A stretch of 64,000 nt of DNA from Duganella phyllosphaerae (GCF_001758785.1 NZ_LROM01000106.1:1-64000), one strand, 5' to 3'; shown: positions 1 through 11,395, counted from the stretch's first letter. The notes: a model not told the origin generated them from the sequence alone. Program-made: numbers and translations.

Positions 1-91
1 CGGCCCAGCCGAAAGGCTGACCGGCCTCGCGCGCCCAGTCGCTGCTGGCCCTCTGATAAAATCGCGCTTTTGTCGCGTCGAGATTGCTCAT
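1..91 (-). CDS. possible 5' end of a divergent gene, cut by the window edge
   Basis: Reading leftwards from an ATG at 91, thirty codons stay open to the edge of the window, starting M-S-N-L-D-A-T-K-A-R-F-Y. An AGGA sits about six bases upstream of this ATG on the minus strand, a reasonable ribosome binding site. The predicted start is charged and soluble, with no signal peptide. Against it, the ATG overlaps the start codon of the nucleoside hydrolase on the other strand, which is unusual, and thirty open codons are weak evidence at this GC content. I do not recognise the family. Confidence 0.3.
   Translation of the reverse strand, partial: MSNLDATKARFYQRASSDWAREAGQPFGWA
57..62 (+). promoter_or_regulatory. 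-10 hexamer for the nucleoside hydrolase gene
   Basis: TAAAAT stands about 27 bases before the chosen start codon, in an otherwise GC-rich stretch. No good -35 hexamer is visible 16 to 18 bases upstream, so this is a partial match only. Confidence 0.4.
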
Positions 92-1082
92 GGCCTATCC
101 TGTTTTCCGTCCTTTGTGCATGGCTTTGTCCACGCTGGCGCTGTCGTGCGCCATGCTGACCACGCTAACTTTATCGGCCCACGCCGCCCCCGAGCGCCAG
201 CAGGTCATCGTGGACATGGACATCGGCGACGACATCGACGACTCGTTCGCGCTGGCGCTGCTGCTGCAAAGCCCGGAGATCGAGATCGTCGGCGTTACCA
301 CCGCGTGGGGCGACACCGCCCTGCGCGCGCGACTGGTCGAGCGCATGCTGCGCGAGACGGGCCATAGCGGCATTCCGGTCGCCACCGGCATCGCCACCAC
401 CGGCAATCCGCAGCCATTTACGCAGGCGCGCTATGCGCAGCGCGGCCAGCCGGCACCGGCATTGCCGGCGGTCGATTTCCTGCTCGAGCAAATCAGGCGC
501 CAGCCGGGCAAGATTACCTTGCTCGCACTCGGCCCACTGACCAACGTGGGCGCTGCCATCGAGCGCGACGCCGCCACCTTTGGCAAGCTGAAACAGGTGG
601 TGATGATGGGTGGCTCGGTGCGCAGCGGTTACCGCAAGTCGCAGTACGTGACGGCCCGCCCAGCCGACAAGGAGTACAACATCGCCTCCGAAGTGAAGGG
701 TGCGCAGCGGCTGTTTACGTCCGGCGTGCCGATCGTGATGATGCCGGTCGATTCCACCCAGATCCGCCTCGATGAAGTCGAGCGCAACGCCCTGCTCGGC
801 CACGGCTCGCCGGTGACCGACGCGCTGGCGCTGATGTACCACCAGTGGATCAATGCATATCAGCCCTGGTCAAGCAATATGCCGTCGCTGTTCGACCTGG
901 TGCCGGTGGCGTGGCTGCTCGATCCCACGGTATGCCCCACCACGCCGCTGCGCATCGCCGTCACCGACGACGGCTACACGCGCGAGGTCGCCGGCAAACC
1001 GAATGCCGCAGTGTGCCTGGCCTCGAACCAGCCGCGTTTTTTTGAGATCTTCATGGGTCGCCTGCTGGCGGACAAGCCGTGA
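90..1082 (+). CDS. exported nucleoside hydrolase (IUNH family)
   Basis: This protein probably cleaves the N-glycosidic bond of nucleosides or related ribosides to free the base and ribose. The calcium- and ribose-binding signature DMDIGDDIDD lies at about residues 42-51, and a later Asp in the segment LLDP fits the C-terminal metal ligand of the family. The length, 330 residues, is usual once a leader is allowed for. Residues 1-33 form a hydrophobic leader ending A-H-A before APERQQ, so it is likely periplasmic, whereas most characterised bacterial members are cytosolic. The ATG at 90 is chosen; a TTG at 84 is in frame just before it. The stop overlaps the next gene by four bases (GTGA), which suggests cotranslation. 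Substrate preference cannot be read from the sequence. Confidence 0.88.
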   Translation: MAYPVFRPLCMALSTLALSCAMLTTLTLSAHAAPERQQVIVDMDIGDDIDDSFALALLLQSPEIEIVGVTTAWGDTALRARLVERMLRETGHSGIPVATGIATTGNPQPFTQARYAQRGQPAPALPAVDFLLEQIRRQPGKITLLALGPLTNVGAAIERDAATFGKLKQVVMMGGSVRSGYRKSQYVTARPADKEYNIASEVKGAQRLFTSGVPIVMMPVDSTQIRLDEVERNALLGHGSPVTDALALMYHQWINAYQPWSSNMPSLFDLVPVAWLLDPTVCPTTPLRIAVTDDGYTREVAGKPNAAVCLASNQPRFFEIFMGRLLADKP

Positions 1083-1429
1083 GCAGCCGCCTGGTCTACT
1101 CCACCGAAACCGGCCGCCTGTGCCCGGACTGCGCCAAGCCGTTGACCGCTTGTGCCTGCAAGGCAGCGGCCAAGGCCAGGCCGCAAGGCGACGGCAACGT
1201 GCGCGTGGCGCGCGAATCGAAGGGGCGCGGCGGCAAGACCGTCACCCTGGTGCGCGGGCTGGCGCTGGACGCGGCGGCGCTGGCGGCCCTGGGCAAGCAG
1301 CTGCGCAGCGCCTGCGGCTCGGGCGGGACGGTCAAGGATGGCGTGATCGAAATCCAGGGCGACCATTGCGATCTGGTCGTCGAGCATTTGAAGAAGTTGG
1401 GGCACAGTGCAAAGCGCACAGGCGGTTAG
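1079..1429 (+). CDS. SUI1/YciH-type translation factor
   Basis: This 116-residue protein has the bacterial YciH (eIF1/SUI1 domain) layout. A short N-terminal part carries a Cys pair, C-P-D-C, with two more Cys in T-A-C-A-C. Then follow the basic GRGGKTVT segment (about residues 49-56) and the compact SUI1 fold with GSGGTVKDG and the C-terminal LKKLGHSAK. In bacteria such proteins are thought to influence start-codon selection on the 30S subunit, but their physiological role is poorly defined. The GTG start overlaps the stop of the nucleoside hydrolase, and that overlap is the main reason for choosing it. The Cys-rich N-terminus might bind a metal; that is inference. Confidence 0.85.
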   Translation: MSSRLVYSTETGRLCPDCAKPLTACACKAAAKARPQGDGNVRVARESKGRGGKTVTLVRGLALDAAALAALGKQLRSACGSGGTVKDGVIEIQGDHCDLVVEHLKKLGHSAKRTGG

Positions 1430-1480
1430 ACGAAACCGGATGCCCGCCTGCGCAGCGGTCTGCCGATGCAGAAATGGATC

Positions 1481-1506
1481 CGTCATCCCCGCGCAGGCGG
1501 GGATCC
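1481..1506. repeat. dispersed palindromic element between convergent genes
   Basis: CGTCATCCCCGC, a four-base loop GCAG, then GCGGGGATCC form an eight-base-pair GC hairpin (ATCCCCGC with GCGGGGAT). Relatives of the same sequence recur at 46464-46490 and in three tandem units at 46525-46662. It lies between two convergent genes and could act as a weak two-way terminator. Confidence 0.7.
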
Positions 1507-1514
1507 AATTTGAA

Positions 1515-2759
<1,245 letters not shown>

Positions 2760-2802
2760 GTTGGCCTGACAGTGATAATGAATTGGCCGCCAGTATACGA
2801 CA

Positions 2803-3228
2803 TTACGCCATGCGCCAGCCTCTCCCCTGGCCGGGCTTGCGCACCGGCCAGCACTGCACCACGCCCCACGCCAGCTCCGGCACGATGAACAGCCATAGCA
2901 GCGGCGCGCCGGTGGCGTTCAGCGCCCACGCCATCCAGGTGCCAAACAGCAGGCGCGCAGCGCCGTCGTAGCGCCCGAACCGCTGCTGCGGATCGGCGAT
3001 GCGCAATGCCGACCATACCAGCACCACGCTGCCCAGCAGGCAGGCGAACAGCACGTGGAACGGCGCGAATGCCGGCAGCGCGGCGCCGCCCAGCGCCTGG
3101 TTGATGGCGCTGAGCTGGCTGTGGGCCAGCGCAAAAGTCCACGGGGTGGCAAACGGCGCCGTCACCAGGAGGTCGTACACGCCGCTGGCGCGCACGATGC
3201 TGCGAAAGCTGGAAGCTGAAAACTGCAT
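2803..3228 (-). CDS. small four-helix membrane protein, likely MerR target
   Basis: This 141-residue protein has about four hydrophobic segments (for example PAFAPFHVLFACLLGSVVLVW and a C-terminal LLWLFIVPELAWGVV) and no obvious catalytic motif. I do not recognise its function. The start at 3228 is chosen because AGGAGAG lies just upstream; a longer frame begins at 3288 but would run through the promoter. A MerR-type promoter dyad lies directly upstream, pointing to this gene, and the MerR gene is divergent. The job is therefore probably tied to the inducer of that regulator. It ends 43 bases before the helicase gene and could share its transcript. Confidence 0.75.
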   Translation of the reverse strand: MQFSASSFRSIVRASGVYDLLVTAPFATPWTFALAHSQLSAINQALGGAALPAFAPFHVLFACLLGSVVLVWSALRIADPQQRFGRYDGAARLLFGTWMAWALNATGAPLLWLFIVPELAWGVVQCWPVRKPGQGRGWRMA

Positions 3229-3256
3229 GGTCTCTCCTGTCGTTGAACGAGACCGG

Positions 3257-3287
3257 ATGCTAAAGCCTGGAGTACACTCCAGGGTCA
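3257..3287 (-). promoter_or_regulatory. MerR-type promoter with 19-base spacer and operator dyad
   Basis: On the minus strand, -35 TTGACC (3282-3287) and -10 TAGCAT (3257-3262) are separated by 19 bases. The spacer holds the perfect 18-base dyad CCTGGAGTGTACTCCAGG (3266-3283). An overlong 19-base spacer carrying a centred dyad is the hallmark of promoters twisted into activity by MerR-family activators. It points to the small membrane protein gene and probably also controls the divergent regulator. Confidence 0.85.
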
Positions 3288-3306
3288 AGCAAAAACAGGA
3301 ACACCG

Positions 3307-3675
3307 ATGCAGATAGGAGAAATGGCCGACGCTACCGGCCTCTCGCGCGACACCTTGCGGTTTTACGAAAAGCGCGGCCTGCTACGCGCGCGGCGCAGCG
3401 CCAACGGTTACCGCGACTATCCACCGGAGGCGGTGGAGTGGCTGCGCTACATCCGCCTGGCGCAGTCGCTCGGTTTTACGCTGGTGGAAATCGAAGCAGA
3501 CCTGCCGTTGCTGGCCAACCCGAAGGCGTCCGGCGAGCAGTTGCGCACAGCACTGGCGCGCAAGCTTGCCGACATCGATCACCGCCTCGAAGGTTTGCAG
3601 GCGCTGCGCGGCGAGCTGGCGCGGCGCCTGCACCACGACATGTTCGCCTGCCCTTTGCAGGCTAGTTTGGCTTGA
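3307..3675 (+). CDS. MerR-family transcriptional regulator
   Basis: This 122-residue protein opens with the winged helix-turn-helix of the MerR family: IGEMADATGLSRDTLRFYEKRGLL (residues 3-26), then NGYRDYPPEAVEWLRYI. A dimerisation coiled coil fills roughly 75-110. It is short at the C-terminus and has one Cys (F-A-C-P) near residue 117, too few to resemble the Cys-rich metal sensors, so an organic or redox inducer is as likely as a metal. A MerR-type operator lies upstream of its start and of the divergent membrane gene. Its last codons overlap the 3' end of the convergent DUF4153 gene by 14 bases. Confidence 0.9.
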   Translation: MQIGEMADATGLSRDTLRFYEKRGLLRARRSANGYRDYPPEAVEWLRYIRLAQSLGFTLVEIEADLPLLANPKASGEQLRTALARKLADIDHRLEGLQALRGELARRLHHDMFACPLQASLA

Positions 3676-5476
3676 TGGCGTTGCAGTCGTCGTAAGAGTA
3701 CACCGGTGAGAACTGCAATCGCAGGCCGCCCACGTTGACCGCCTTCAGACCCGGATCGACCAGCTGGTAGCGGCCCTTGCGCAATGCCTCGAGCATCGGC
3801 CGGCAGCGAATGTCGAGCGTTGCTGAAAGCACCCACAGGCCGCCCGGCTGTTCCAGGAACAGGAAGCCGTCGCCGTAATCCTTATTGATCAGCATGACGT
3901 CGCGTTGGCCATCGCCGTTGGCATCGAGCAGCAGCGCCGTGCATTCGCGGTTCTCGCTTGTCAGGCAACCGGGCAGCGGCCGGTCGGTGGACTCTTTCCA
4001 CTGCTGGGCGATGAAACTGGCCGGCAGCGTCTCGCTCACCGGCACCATCGTGATATTGGCGGCGACGCTCTCCACCGTCGCTTTGCCAGTTTCAGGGGTC
4101 CAGCGCTCCATTTGCTTGAGCACCGCCGCAGCCTTGGCGCTCACCACTTTCGGGTCCGTCCCCACGCCCTGTCGCACCAGCTGCTGCAAGGCCTCCTGGC
4201 CATACCGCTGGCCGTCGAAACGCAGGTAGCGGTAATCGAACTTGTCGGCCTTGACCAGCCCCTTTTCCAGGCGCGCCACCTGGTTGGCCACTGCGATGCG
4301 GGCCGGATCGGCGATCGGCGTAAACAGCGTCAGCAGCACCGCCAGCACCAGGAACGCCGCGCCCACGTTGACTGGCGCGATCTCGACCAGCCAGGTTTCG
4401 TAGCGGTGCGCGGCCCACTGGTAGCCGATCGCGTAGCACGATGCCACCAGCAGGCAGGCGGCAGCCACCACGCGGTCGGACGTCCAGCCATATTCGTGCA
4501 CCCGCAATCCCAGCGCGTAAATCGCGATGCCGGTCAATGGCAACAGCAGGATGGCCGCCATGCGGGCGGCGATGCGGATTGGCAGGCTGGCGGCGGTCTG
4601 GCCGTTCTGGAAAGCGCAGTTGATCAGCATGACCAGCACGGCCACGGTGGTAAGCAGCAGCGAGGTGGCAAAACGGGTCTTCCACAGGCCATCGAGGCCG
4701 GTGAACGGCAACGTACACAGGAAGCCGCCGATGAGCACCACGGCCACCGGCAGGATCCAGGACGCCAGCACCAGCAGCAGCGAACGGATGCCGCGCACGA
4801 TGGACGGCCGCACATCGGTAATGTGCAGCGCGCACGAGAAGGCGAAGCAGATCACCGGCGCCACGAACCACGGTTTCATCAGCAGGCGCTGGAGGAAGTC
4901 GAGCTTGATCATGTCGAACAGGCTCGCGCCCATCCACAGCACCGACCACAGTGCGCCGACGAAGAAGGCGGAGAACAGCAGTTGCACGGCCAGCTTCCAG
5001 GCCACTTCAAAATAACTGCCATAGCTGGCGATACGCTTGCCGTCGGTGGCGCCAGCCATGACCAGCGCATGGGCGATGTACAGGAATACGCCTGAAAACA
5101 CGATCACCAGCATCGAGGGCACGCGCTGCGACGGCCGCCCCATGAAGCCGTAGTTGAGGTCCACGGCACCCGCACTGCGCCACGCTTCGTGCAGCGCCAG
5201 CACCACCAGCACTACGCCGGCGGCAGCAGTCCACCGCGCGACGTTCCGCGACGTCATGTGGCCGACGCTGGAAATGAACACCACCGGCAACAGCAGCACC
5301 AGCATAAACAGCGGCATGAACAGGAACGGCTGGGTGGCGGGCCACATATTGATGGTGGCGGCGCGGTAGAGCAGATACAGCAGCACGCCCTGCACCAGCC
5401 CCGTGGCCAGACGCGTGATCATCACCTGGCGGCTCACTTGCGCGCCCAGCACTTCGTCGTATTGTTCTACTTGCAT
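3662..5476 (-). CDS. DUF4153 multi-pass membrane protein
   Basis: This 604-residue inner-membrane protein has about ten hydrophobic helices over residues 20-400 (for example LFMPLFMLVLLLPVVFI), followed by a soluble C-terminal domain of about 200 residues. The pattern matches DUF4153, whose biochemical role is unknown. The C-terminal part includes DANGDGQRDV, which resembles a calcium-binding or FG-GAP type loop (D-x-N-G-D-G). The start at 5476 (M-Q-V-E-Q-Y) is preferred because GGGA precedes it and an upstream extension would carry non-membrane, low-quality sequence. It is transcribed alone, and its 3' end overlaps the MerR gene. Confidence 0.8.
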   Translation of the reverse strand: MQVEQYDEVLGAQVSRQVMITRLATGLVQGVLLYLLYRAATINMWPATQPFLFMPLFMLVLLLPVVFISSVGHMTSRNVARWTAAAGVVLVVLALHEAWRSAGAVDLNYGFMGRPSQRVPSMLVIVFSGVFLYIAHALVMAGATDGKRIASYGSYFEVAWKLAVQLLFSAFFVGALWSVLWMGASLFDMIKLDFLQRLLMKPWFVAPVICFAFSCALHITDVRPSIVRGIRSLLLVLASWILPVAVVLIGGFLCTLPFTGLDGLWKTRFATSLLLTTVAVLVMLINCAFQNGQTAASLPIRIAARMAAILLLPLTGIAIYALGLRVHEYGWTSDRVVAAACLLVASCYAIGYQWAAHRYETWLVEIAPVNVGAAFLVLAVLLTLFTPIADPARIAVANQVARLEKGLVKADKFDYRYLRFDGQRYGQEALQQLVRQGVGTDPKVVSAKAAAVLKQMERWTPETGKATVESVAANITMVPVSETLPASFIAQQWKESTDRPLPGCLTSENRECTALLLDANGDGQRDVMLINKDYGDGFLFLEQPGGLWVLSATLDIRCRPMLEALRKGRYQLVDPGLKAVNVGGLRLQFSPVYSYDDCNAIKPN

Positions 5477-5563
5477 GGCGATCCCTGCTCCCTTGGTGCT
5501 TTGATATCGGCGTAGTATCTCACGGAGTATCGAGCCCGGAGAACCACGCCCGGACAGAGACGC

Positions 5564-5569
5564 TATAAT
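5564..5569 (+). promoter_or_regulatory. consensus -10 hexamer upstream of dapC
   Basis: A perfect TATAAT lies here. It overlaps an ATG at 5568 that could be mistaken for the dapC start. Transcription should begin near 5576, so that ATG would not be in the mRNA. This supports the GTG at 5622 as the real start. No strong -35 is seen. Confidence 0.6.
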
Positions 5570-5621
5570 GCGTGACCCACGCTGCTTTTTTTCCAACATC
5601 GTCAACAACGTTAGCATCCCC

Positions 5622-6836
5622 GTGAATCCACATCTCGACAAGCTGCAACCGTACCCGTTCGAAAAGCTGCGCCAGTTGTTCGCGCAAGTGACGCCCAATG
5701 ACCAGTTCAAGGCGATCAGCCTGGGCATGGGAGAACCCAAGCATCCAACGCCGCCGTTCATCGCCCAGGCGCTGATCGACAATATTGGCGGCCTGGCCAC
5801 CTACCCCACCACCATCGGCACCGACGCGCTGCGCAGCGCGATTGCCGGCTGGCTGGAGCGCCGCTACGGTCTGCCAACAATTAATCCGGCCACCCAGGTA
5901 CTGCCGGTAAACGGTTCGCGCGAGGCGCTGTTCGCGTTCGCGCAAACCGTGATCGACCCGGCCGCCAGGTCGCTGGTGGTGTGCCCCAATCCGTTCTACC
6001 AGATCTATGAAGGCGCGGCTTATCTGGCCGGCGCCGAGCCGTATTTCGTCAACTCCGACCCGGCGCGCAACTTCGGCTGCGACTATGACAGCATTCCCGC
6101 CTCGGTGTGGGAGCGCGTGTCATTGCTGTTCCTGTGCTCCCCTGGCAACCCCACCGGCGCCGTGCTCACCCTCACCGACTGGGAAAACCTGTTCGCGCTG
6201 TCGGAGCGCTACAACTTCGTCATCGCCGCCGACGAGTGCTACTCCGAGATCTACCACGGCGTCGAAGCGCCGCTGGGCGCGCTGCAGGCAGCCCACATCC
6301 TGGGCCTGTCGTCGGTGGAGAAACCATACGCGCGGCTGGTGGTGTTTTCCAGCCTGTCCAAGCGGTCCAACGTGCCGGGCATGCGCTCGGGCTTCGTGGC
6401 CGGCGACGCCGACGTACTGAAAAAATTCCTGTTGTACCGCACCTACCACGGCAGCGCCATGAGCACCGTCGTGCAGGCTGCGTCCATCGCGGCCTGGAAC
6501 GACGAAACCCATGTCGAAGACAACCGCGAACAATACCGCGCCAAGTTCAACGCCATCACGCCGCTGCTGCAACAGGTGCTGGACGTGGCATTGCCCGATG
6601 CCGGCTTCTACCTGTGGGCCGATGTCACCCGTACCGGCCTGTCGGACACCGAGTTCGCTCAGCGCCTGTATGCCGAATATAATGTCACGGTCCTGCCGGG
6701 CAGCTACCTGGCGCGCGATGCGCACGGTGTGAACCCTGGCCGCAACCGCATCCGCATGGCACTGGTGGCGGAAACGTCCGAAGGCCTCGAAGCTGCGCAG
6801 CGCATCGTCCAATTCTGCAAAACCCTCGTTAAATAA
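5622..6836 (+). CDS. dapC: succinyldiaminopimelate transaminase
   Basis: DapC moves an amino group from glutamate to N-succinyl-2-amino-6-ketopimelate in the succinylase branch of lysine and meso-diaminopimelate synthesis. The 404 residues form a class I/II PLP aminotransferase: MGEPKHPTP near the N-terminus, [18 protein letters not shown], and the PLP-binding Lys247 in SSLSKRSN, then MRSGF and the substrate Arg region [13 protein letters not shown] start giving [12 protein letters not shown] is chosen, as in related DapC proteins; an ATG at 5568 lies on the promoter. dapD follows 11 bases later, so the two enzymes that surround the succinyl intermediate are cotranscribed. Confidence 0.93.
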   Translation: MNPHLDKLQPYPFEKLRQLFAQVTPNDQFKAISLGMGEPKHPTPPFIAQALIDNIGGLATYPTTIGTDALRSAIAGWLERRYGLPTINPATQVLPVNGSREALFAFAQTVIDPAARSLVVCPNPFYQIYEGAAYLAGAEPYFVNSDPARNFGCDYDSIPASVWERVSLLFLCSPGNPTGAVLTLTDWENLFALSERYNFVIAADECYSEIYHGVEAPLGALQAAHILGLSSVEKPYARLVVFSSLSKRSNVPGMRSGFVAGDADVLKKFLLYRTYHGSAMSTVVQAASIAAWNDETHVEDNREQYRAKFNAITPLLQQVLDVALPDAGFYLWADVTRTGLSDTEFAQRLYAEYNVTVLPGSYLARDAHGVNPGRNRIRMALVAETSEGLEAAQRIVQFCKTLVK

Positions 6837-6847
6837 AGATCACCATC

Positions 6848-7675
6848 ATGACCCAACAACTCCAGCAAATCATCGACCAGGCATGGGAAGACCGCGCCAA
6901 CATCAACCCGGCCAACGGCGCCGCCGAACTGCGTGACGCTGTCTCGCACGTGATCGCCGGCCTGGACGCGGGCACCATCCGCGTGGCCGAAAAAACCACG
7001 GGCGACTGGGTCGTGAACCAGTGGGTCAAGAAAGCCGTGCTGCTGTCGTTCCGCCTCGAGAACAACGTGGCCATGCCGTCGGACGGCACCATGCAGTTCT
7101 ACGACAAGGTGCCAACCAAGTTCGCCAACTACACCGAAGCCGATTTCGCCAAGGGCGGTTTCCGCGTGGTGCCGCCAGCGGTTGCGCGCCGTGGTTCGTT
7201 CATCGCCAAGAACGTGGTGCTGATGCCCTCGTACGTCAACATCGGCGCCTACGTCGATGAAGGCGCCATGGTCGATACCTGGGCCACCGTCGGTTCGTGC
7301 GCGCAGATCGGCAAGAACGTCCACCTGTCGGGCGGCGTGGGTATCGGCGGCGTGCTGGAACCTATGCAGGCCAATCCGACCATCATCGAAGACAACTGCT
7401 TCATCGGCGCCCGTTCGGAAATCGTCGAAGGCGTGATCGTCGAAGAAAACTCGGTGATCTCGATGGGCGTGTACATCGGCCAGTCGACCAAGATCTACGA
7501 CCGCGCCACCGGCGAAGTGACCTACGGCCGCGTGCCTTCGGGTTCGGTGGTGGTATCGGGCAGCCTGCCATCGGAAGACGGCAAGTACTCGCTGTACTGC
7601 GCGGTGATCGTCAAGCGCGTGGACGCCAAAACCCGCGCCAAGACCGGCATCAACGAGCTGCTGCGCGGTATCTAA
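6848..7675 (+). CDS. dapD: tetrahydrodipicolinate N-succinyltransferase
   Basis: DapD transfers succinyl from succinyl-CoA to tetrahydrodipicolinate, the entry step of the succinylase branch of lysine synthesis. The 275-residue length is standard. The N-terminal helical part ([16 protein letters not shown]) is followed from about residue 100 by a left-handed beta-helix of hexapeptide repeats ([29 protein letters not shown]), which forms the trimer. The ATG at 6848 follows dapC directly. With dapE downstream, the pathway is nearly complete in this cluster. Confidence 0.96.
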   Translation: MTQQLQQIIDQAWEDRANINPANGAAELRDAVSHVIAGLDAGTIRVAEKTTGDWVVNQWVKKAVLLSFRLENNVAMPSDGTMQFYDKVPTKFANYTEADFAKGGFRVVPPAVARRGSFIAKNVVLMPSYVNIGAYVDEGAMVDTWATVGSCAQIGKNVHLSGGVGIGGVLEPMQANPTIIEDNCFIGARSEIVEGVIVEENSVISMGVYIGQSTKIYDRATGEVTYGRVPSGSVVVSGSLPSEDGKYSLYCAVIVKRVDAKTRAKTGINELLRGI

Positions 7676-7705
7676 GTAACCAGGTAAGCCAACCGGGAGA
7701 AGGCG

Positions 7706-8869
7706 ATGGCCATGGAACGCCTGTTCCAGCTGATGCAGGAAAAGCATGCGTCCGATATGTTTTTCGCCGCCAACTCTCCCGTGCATTTCAAGATCGGCGG
7801 CGAACTGCTGCCGGTCAACCAGCAGTTACTGACGCCCGAGAACATCGAGGCGCTGCTGGCCAAGGTCGCGTCTCCGGCGCAAATGGCCGAACTGGCCGAC
7901 ACCAACGAACTCAATATGGGCATCTCGCTGGCCGGCGTGGGCCGCTTCCGGCTGTCGGCATTCCGACAGCGCGGCAGCGTCTCGGCCGTGTTCCGCTACG
8001 TGCCCGGCGCCATCCCTGCCCTGGCCGACCTCAAGGTACCGCCCGTGCTGGCGGACCTGATCATGGCCAAGCGTGGGCTGCTGCTGGTGGTCGGCTCCAC
8101 CGGCTCGGGCAAATCGACCACGATTGCGGCGATGCTCGACCACCGCAACGCCCACTCCGCAGGTCATATCCTCACGCTCGAAGACCCGATCGAATTCCTG
8201 TTTACGAACAAGCAGTCGATCGTCAACCAGCGCGAGATCGGCAGCGACGCCACCAGCTTTGCCACCGCCCTGCGCAACTCCATGCGCCAGGCGCCGGACT
8301 GCATCCTGATCGGCGAGATCCGCGACAAGGAAGCCATGGCGGCGGCCATCGCCTACGCGCAGTCGGGCCACCTGGTGGTCGCCACGCTGCACGCCAATAA
8401 CAGCTACAACGCGCTCAATCGCATCATCGGTTTTTATCCGATCGAGAGCCGCATGGCGCTGATGCAGGACCTGTCGTCGGCCGTGAAGGCCATTGTCTCG
8501 CAGCGGCTGGTGCCGGCCCTGGCCGGCGGCGCCCGCGCGGCAGCCGTGGAAGTGATGGTTAACTCACGCGCGGTGGCCGACCTGATCGAGGGTGGTCGCA
8601 TTGGCGAGATCAAGGACGCAATGGACAACAGCATGTCGCCCGGCTCGCAATCGTTCGAGCAGGCGCTGGTCAAGCTGGTGCGCGATGGCGTGATCAGTGC
8701 CGAGGAAGCGCTGGCCAATGCCGATTCCGCCAGCAACCTGCTGTGGCAACTCAATAATGGGCGGGAGCAAAGGGGTGCGGGTGGTGCAGGTGGTGCATCT
8801 GCTGGCGATAGTTCGGCAGGCGCGGCCTCCGGGTCGGCTTCATTCACAGGTTTCACCCTCAATACCTGA
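7706..8869 (+). CDS. pilU: PilT/PilU-type pilus retraction ATPase, PilU-like
   Basis: This 387-residue hexameric ATPase of the PilT/VirB11 class powers or supports type IV pilus retraction at the inner face of the inner membrane. Walker A is GSTGSGKST (130-138), the Asp box is LTLEDPIEF (157-165), Walker B is LIGEIRD (201-207), and the His box is VVATLHANN. The N-terminal PAS-like domain carries MQEKHASDMFF. The extended C-terminus is Gly/Ala/Ser-rich, and such tails are more typical of PilU than PilT. A strong GGAGAAGG precedes the start. It sits 30 bases after dapD, away from any pilT or other pilus gene in this window, which is odd for pilU. Confidence 0.88.
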   Translation: MAMERLFQLMQEKHASDMFFAANSPVHFKIGGELLPVNQQLLTPENIEALLAKVASPAQMAELADTNELNMGISLAGVGRFRLSAFRQRGSVSAVFRYVPGAIPALADLKVPPVLADLIMAKRGLLLVVGSTGSGKSTTIAAMLDHRNAHSAGHILTLEDPIEFLFTNKQSIVNQREIGSDATSFATALRNSMRQAPDCILIGEIRDKEAMAAAIAYAQSGHLVVATLHANNSYNALNRIIGFYPIESRMALMQDLSSAVKAIVSQRLVPALAGGARAAAVEVMVNSRAVADLIEGGRIGEIKDAMDNSMSPGSQSFEQALVKLVRDGVISAEEALANADSASNLLWQLNNGREQRGAGGAGGASAGDSSAGAASGSASFTGFTLNT

Positions 8870-8892
8870 GTCAGAAGGCGCTGGAAATTTTG

Positions 8893-8922
8893 TTGGCAAT
8901 GCAGTGCGTGATAAGCTATAGC
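8893..8922 (+). promoter_or_regulatory. candidate promoter of the yffB-like/dapE operon
   Basis: TTGGCA (8893-8898) and CTATAG or TATAGC (from 8916 or 8917) are spaced 17 or 18 bases apart, about 40 bases before the ArsC/YffB-like gene. This is a fair sigma-70 match by eye. Confidence 0.4.
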
Positions 8923-8962
8923 CCCCGCAAAGCAGCAACCCTTCAACAGTTCTAGACCGTCA

Positions 8963-10451
<1,489 letters not shown>

Positions 10452-10459
10452 CGCAGTGC

Positions 10460-10477
10460 GCCGGGCGTTTGCCCGGC
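10460..10477 (+). terminator. intercistronic hairpin between dapE and prmB
   Basis: GCCGGGC and GCCCGGC pair around a GTTT loop. Only ACTTTA follows rather than a clean T run, so it would be a weak terminator or an mRNA-stabilising structure between dapE and prmB. Confidence 0.35.
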
Positions 10478-10498
10478 ACTTTACCGAACGAGATAGCC

Positions 10499-11386
10499 AT
10501 GAACACCACGCCTTTCACCACGCCGCGCGACCTGCTGCGCTACGCCGTCACCCGTTTCAATACGGCCAAGCTGTTCTTCGGCCACGGCAGCGCAGAAGCA
10601 TTCGACGAAGCCGCTTACCTGATCCTGCACACGCTCAAGCTGCCGCTCGATCGCCTGGAGCCCTTCCTCGACGCCAGGCTGCTGCCGGAAGAAGTGGCGT
10701 CGGTGCTGGCCGTGATTGCCCGCCGCACGGACGAACGCGTGCCGGCCGCCTACATCACCAACGAGGCGTGGCTCGGCACCTACAGCTTCTACGTCGATGA
10801 ACGCACCATCGTGCCGCGCTCCTTCATCGCCGAGCTGATCCCCGAATATTTTGCTCCGTGGGTCAACTCGCCGGACAATATCGAAAACATCCTGGAACTG
10901 TGCACGGGCTCCGGCTGCCTGGCCATCATGATGGCCGACGCCTTTCCGGACGCGCAAGTCGATGCCGTGGACATCTCGGCTGACGCGCTAGAAGTGGCCA
11001 GGAAAAACGTCGCCACCTACGCGCTGCAAGACCGCCTGACCCTGATCGAGTCCGACCTGTACGCCAACGTGCCGGCCAAAAAATATGACCTGATCATCAC
11101 CAATCCGCCGTACGTGAACTCGTCGTCGATGAGCAAGCTGCCGATGGAATACCGCGCCGAGCCGGAACTGGCGCTTGACGGCGGCAAGGATGGCATGGAC
11201 ATCGTGCGCCGCATCGTCGCTGGCGCGGCCGAACGCCTGACCGACGACGGCATCCTGATTGTCGAAATCGGCAATGAAAAAGAATTCGCCGAAGCTGCCT
11301 TCGGCGAGATGGGCCTGACCTGGCTCACCACAAGCAACGGCGACGACATGGTATTCCTGCTGACCGCCGACCAGCTCAAACTGTAA
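10499..11386 (+). CDS. prmB: ribosomal protein L3 glutamine methyltransferase
   Basis: PrmB methylates a glutamine side chain of ribosomal protein L3 using S-adenosylmethionine, in assembling 50S particles. The 295-residue protein has the HemK/PrmB layout: a helical N-terminal domain to about residue 95, then the methyltransferase fold with ELCTGSGCLAI (133-143, SAM binding), DAVDIS (155-160) and the glutamine-binding NPPY (202-205). The neighbouring residues EYRAEPELALDGGKDGM fit PrmB rather than PrmC. The ATG at 10499 starts a normal-length protein; the open frame upstream runs back into dapE and is not coding. The ABC-F gene begins nine bases downstream. Confidence 0.93.
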   Translation: MNTTPFTTPRDLLRYAVTRFNTAKLFFGHGSAEAFDEAAYLILHTLKLPLDRLEPFLDARLLPEEVASVLAVIARRTDERVPAAYITNEAWLGTYSFYVDERTIVPRSFIAELIPEYFAPWVNSPDNIENILELCTGSGCLAIMMADAFPDAQVDAVDISADALEVARKNVATYALQDRLTLIESDLYANVPAKKYDLIITNPPYVNSSSMSKLPMEYRAEPELALDGGKDGMDIVRRIVAGAAERLTDDGILIVEIGNEKEFAEAAFGEMGLTWLTTSNGDDMVFLLTADQLKL

Positions 11387-11395
11387 AAGAACAAC

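Noticed and set aside
5568-5621. An N-terminal extension of DapC from the ATG at 5568
   Set aside because: That ATG overlaps a perfect TATAAT hexamer, so it would lie upstream of the expected transcription start. The GTG at 5622 gives the usual family length.
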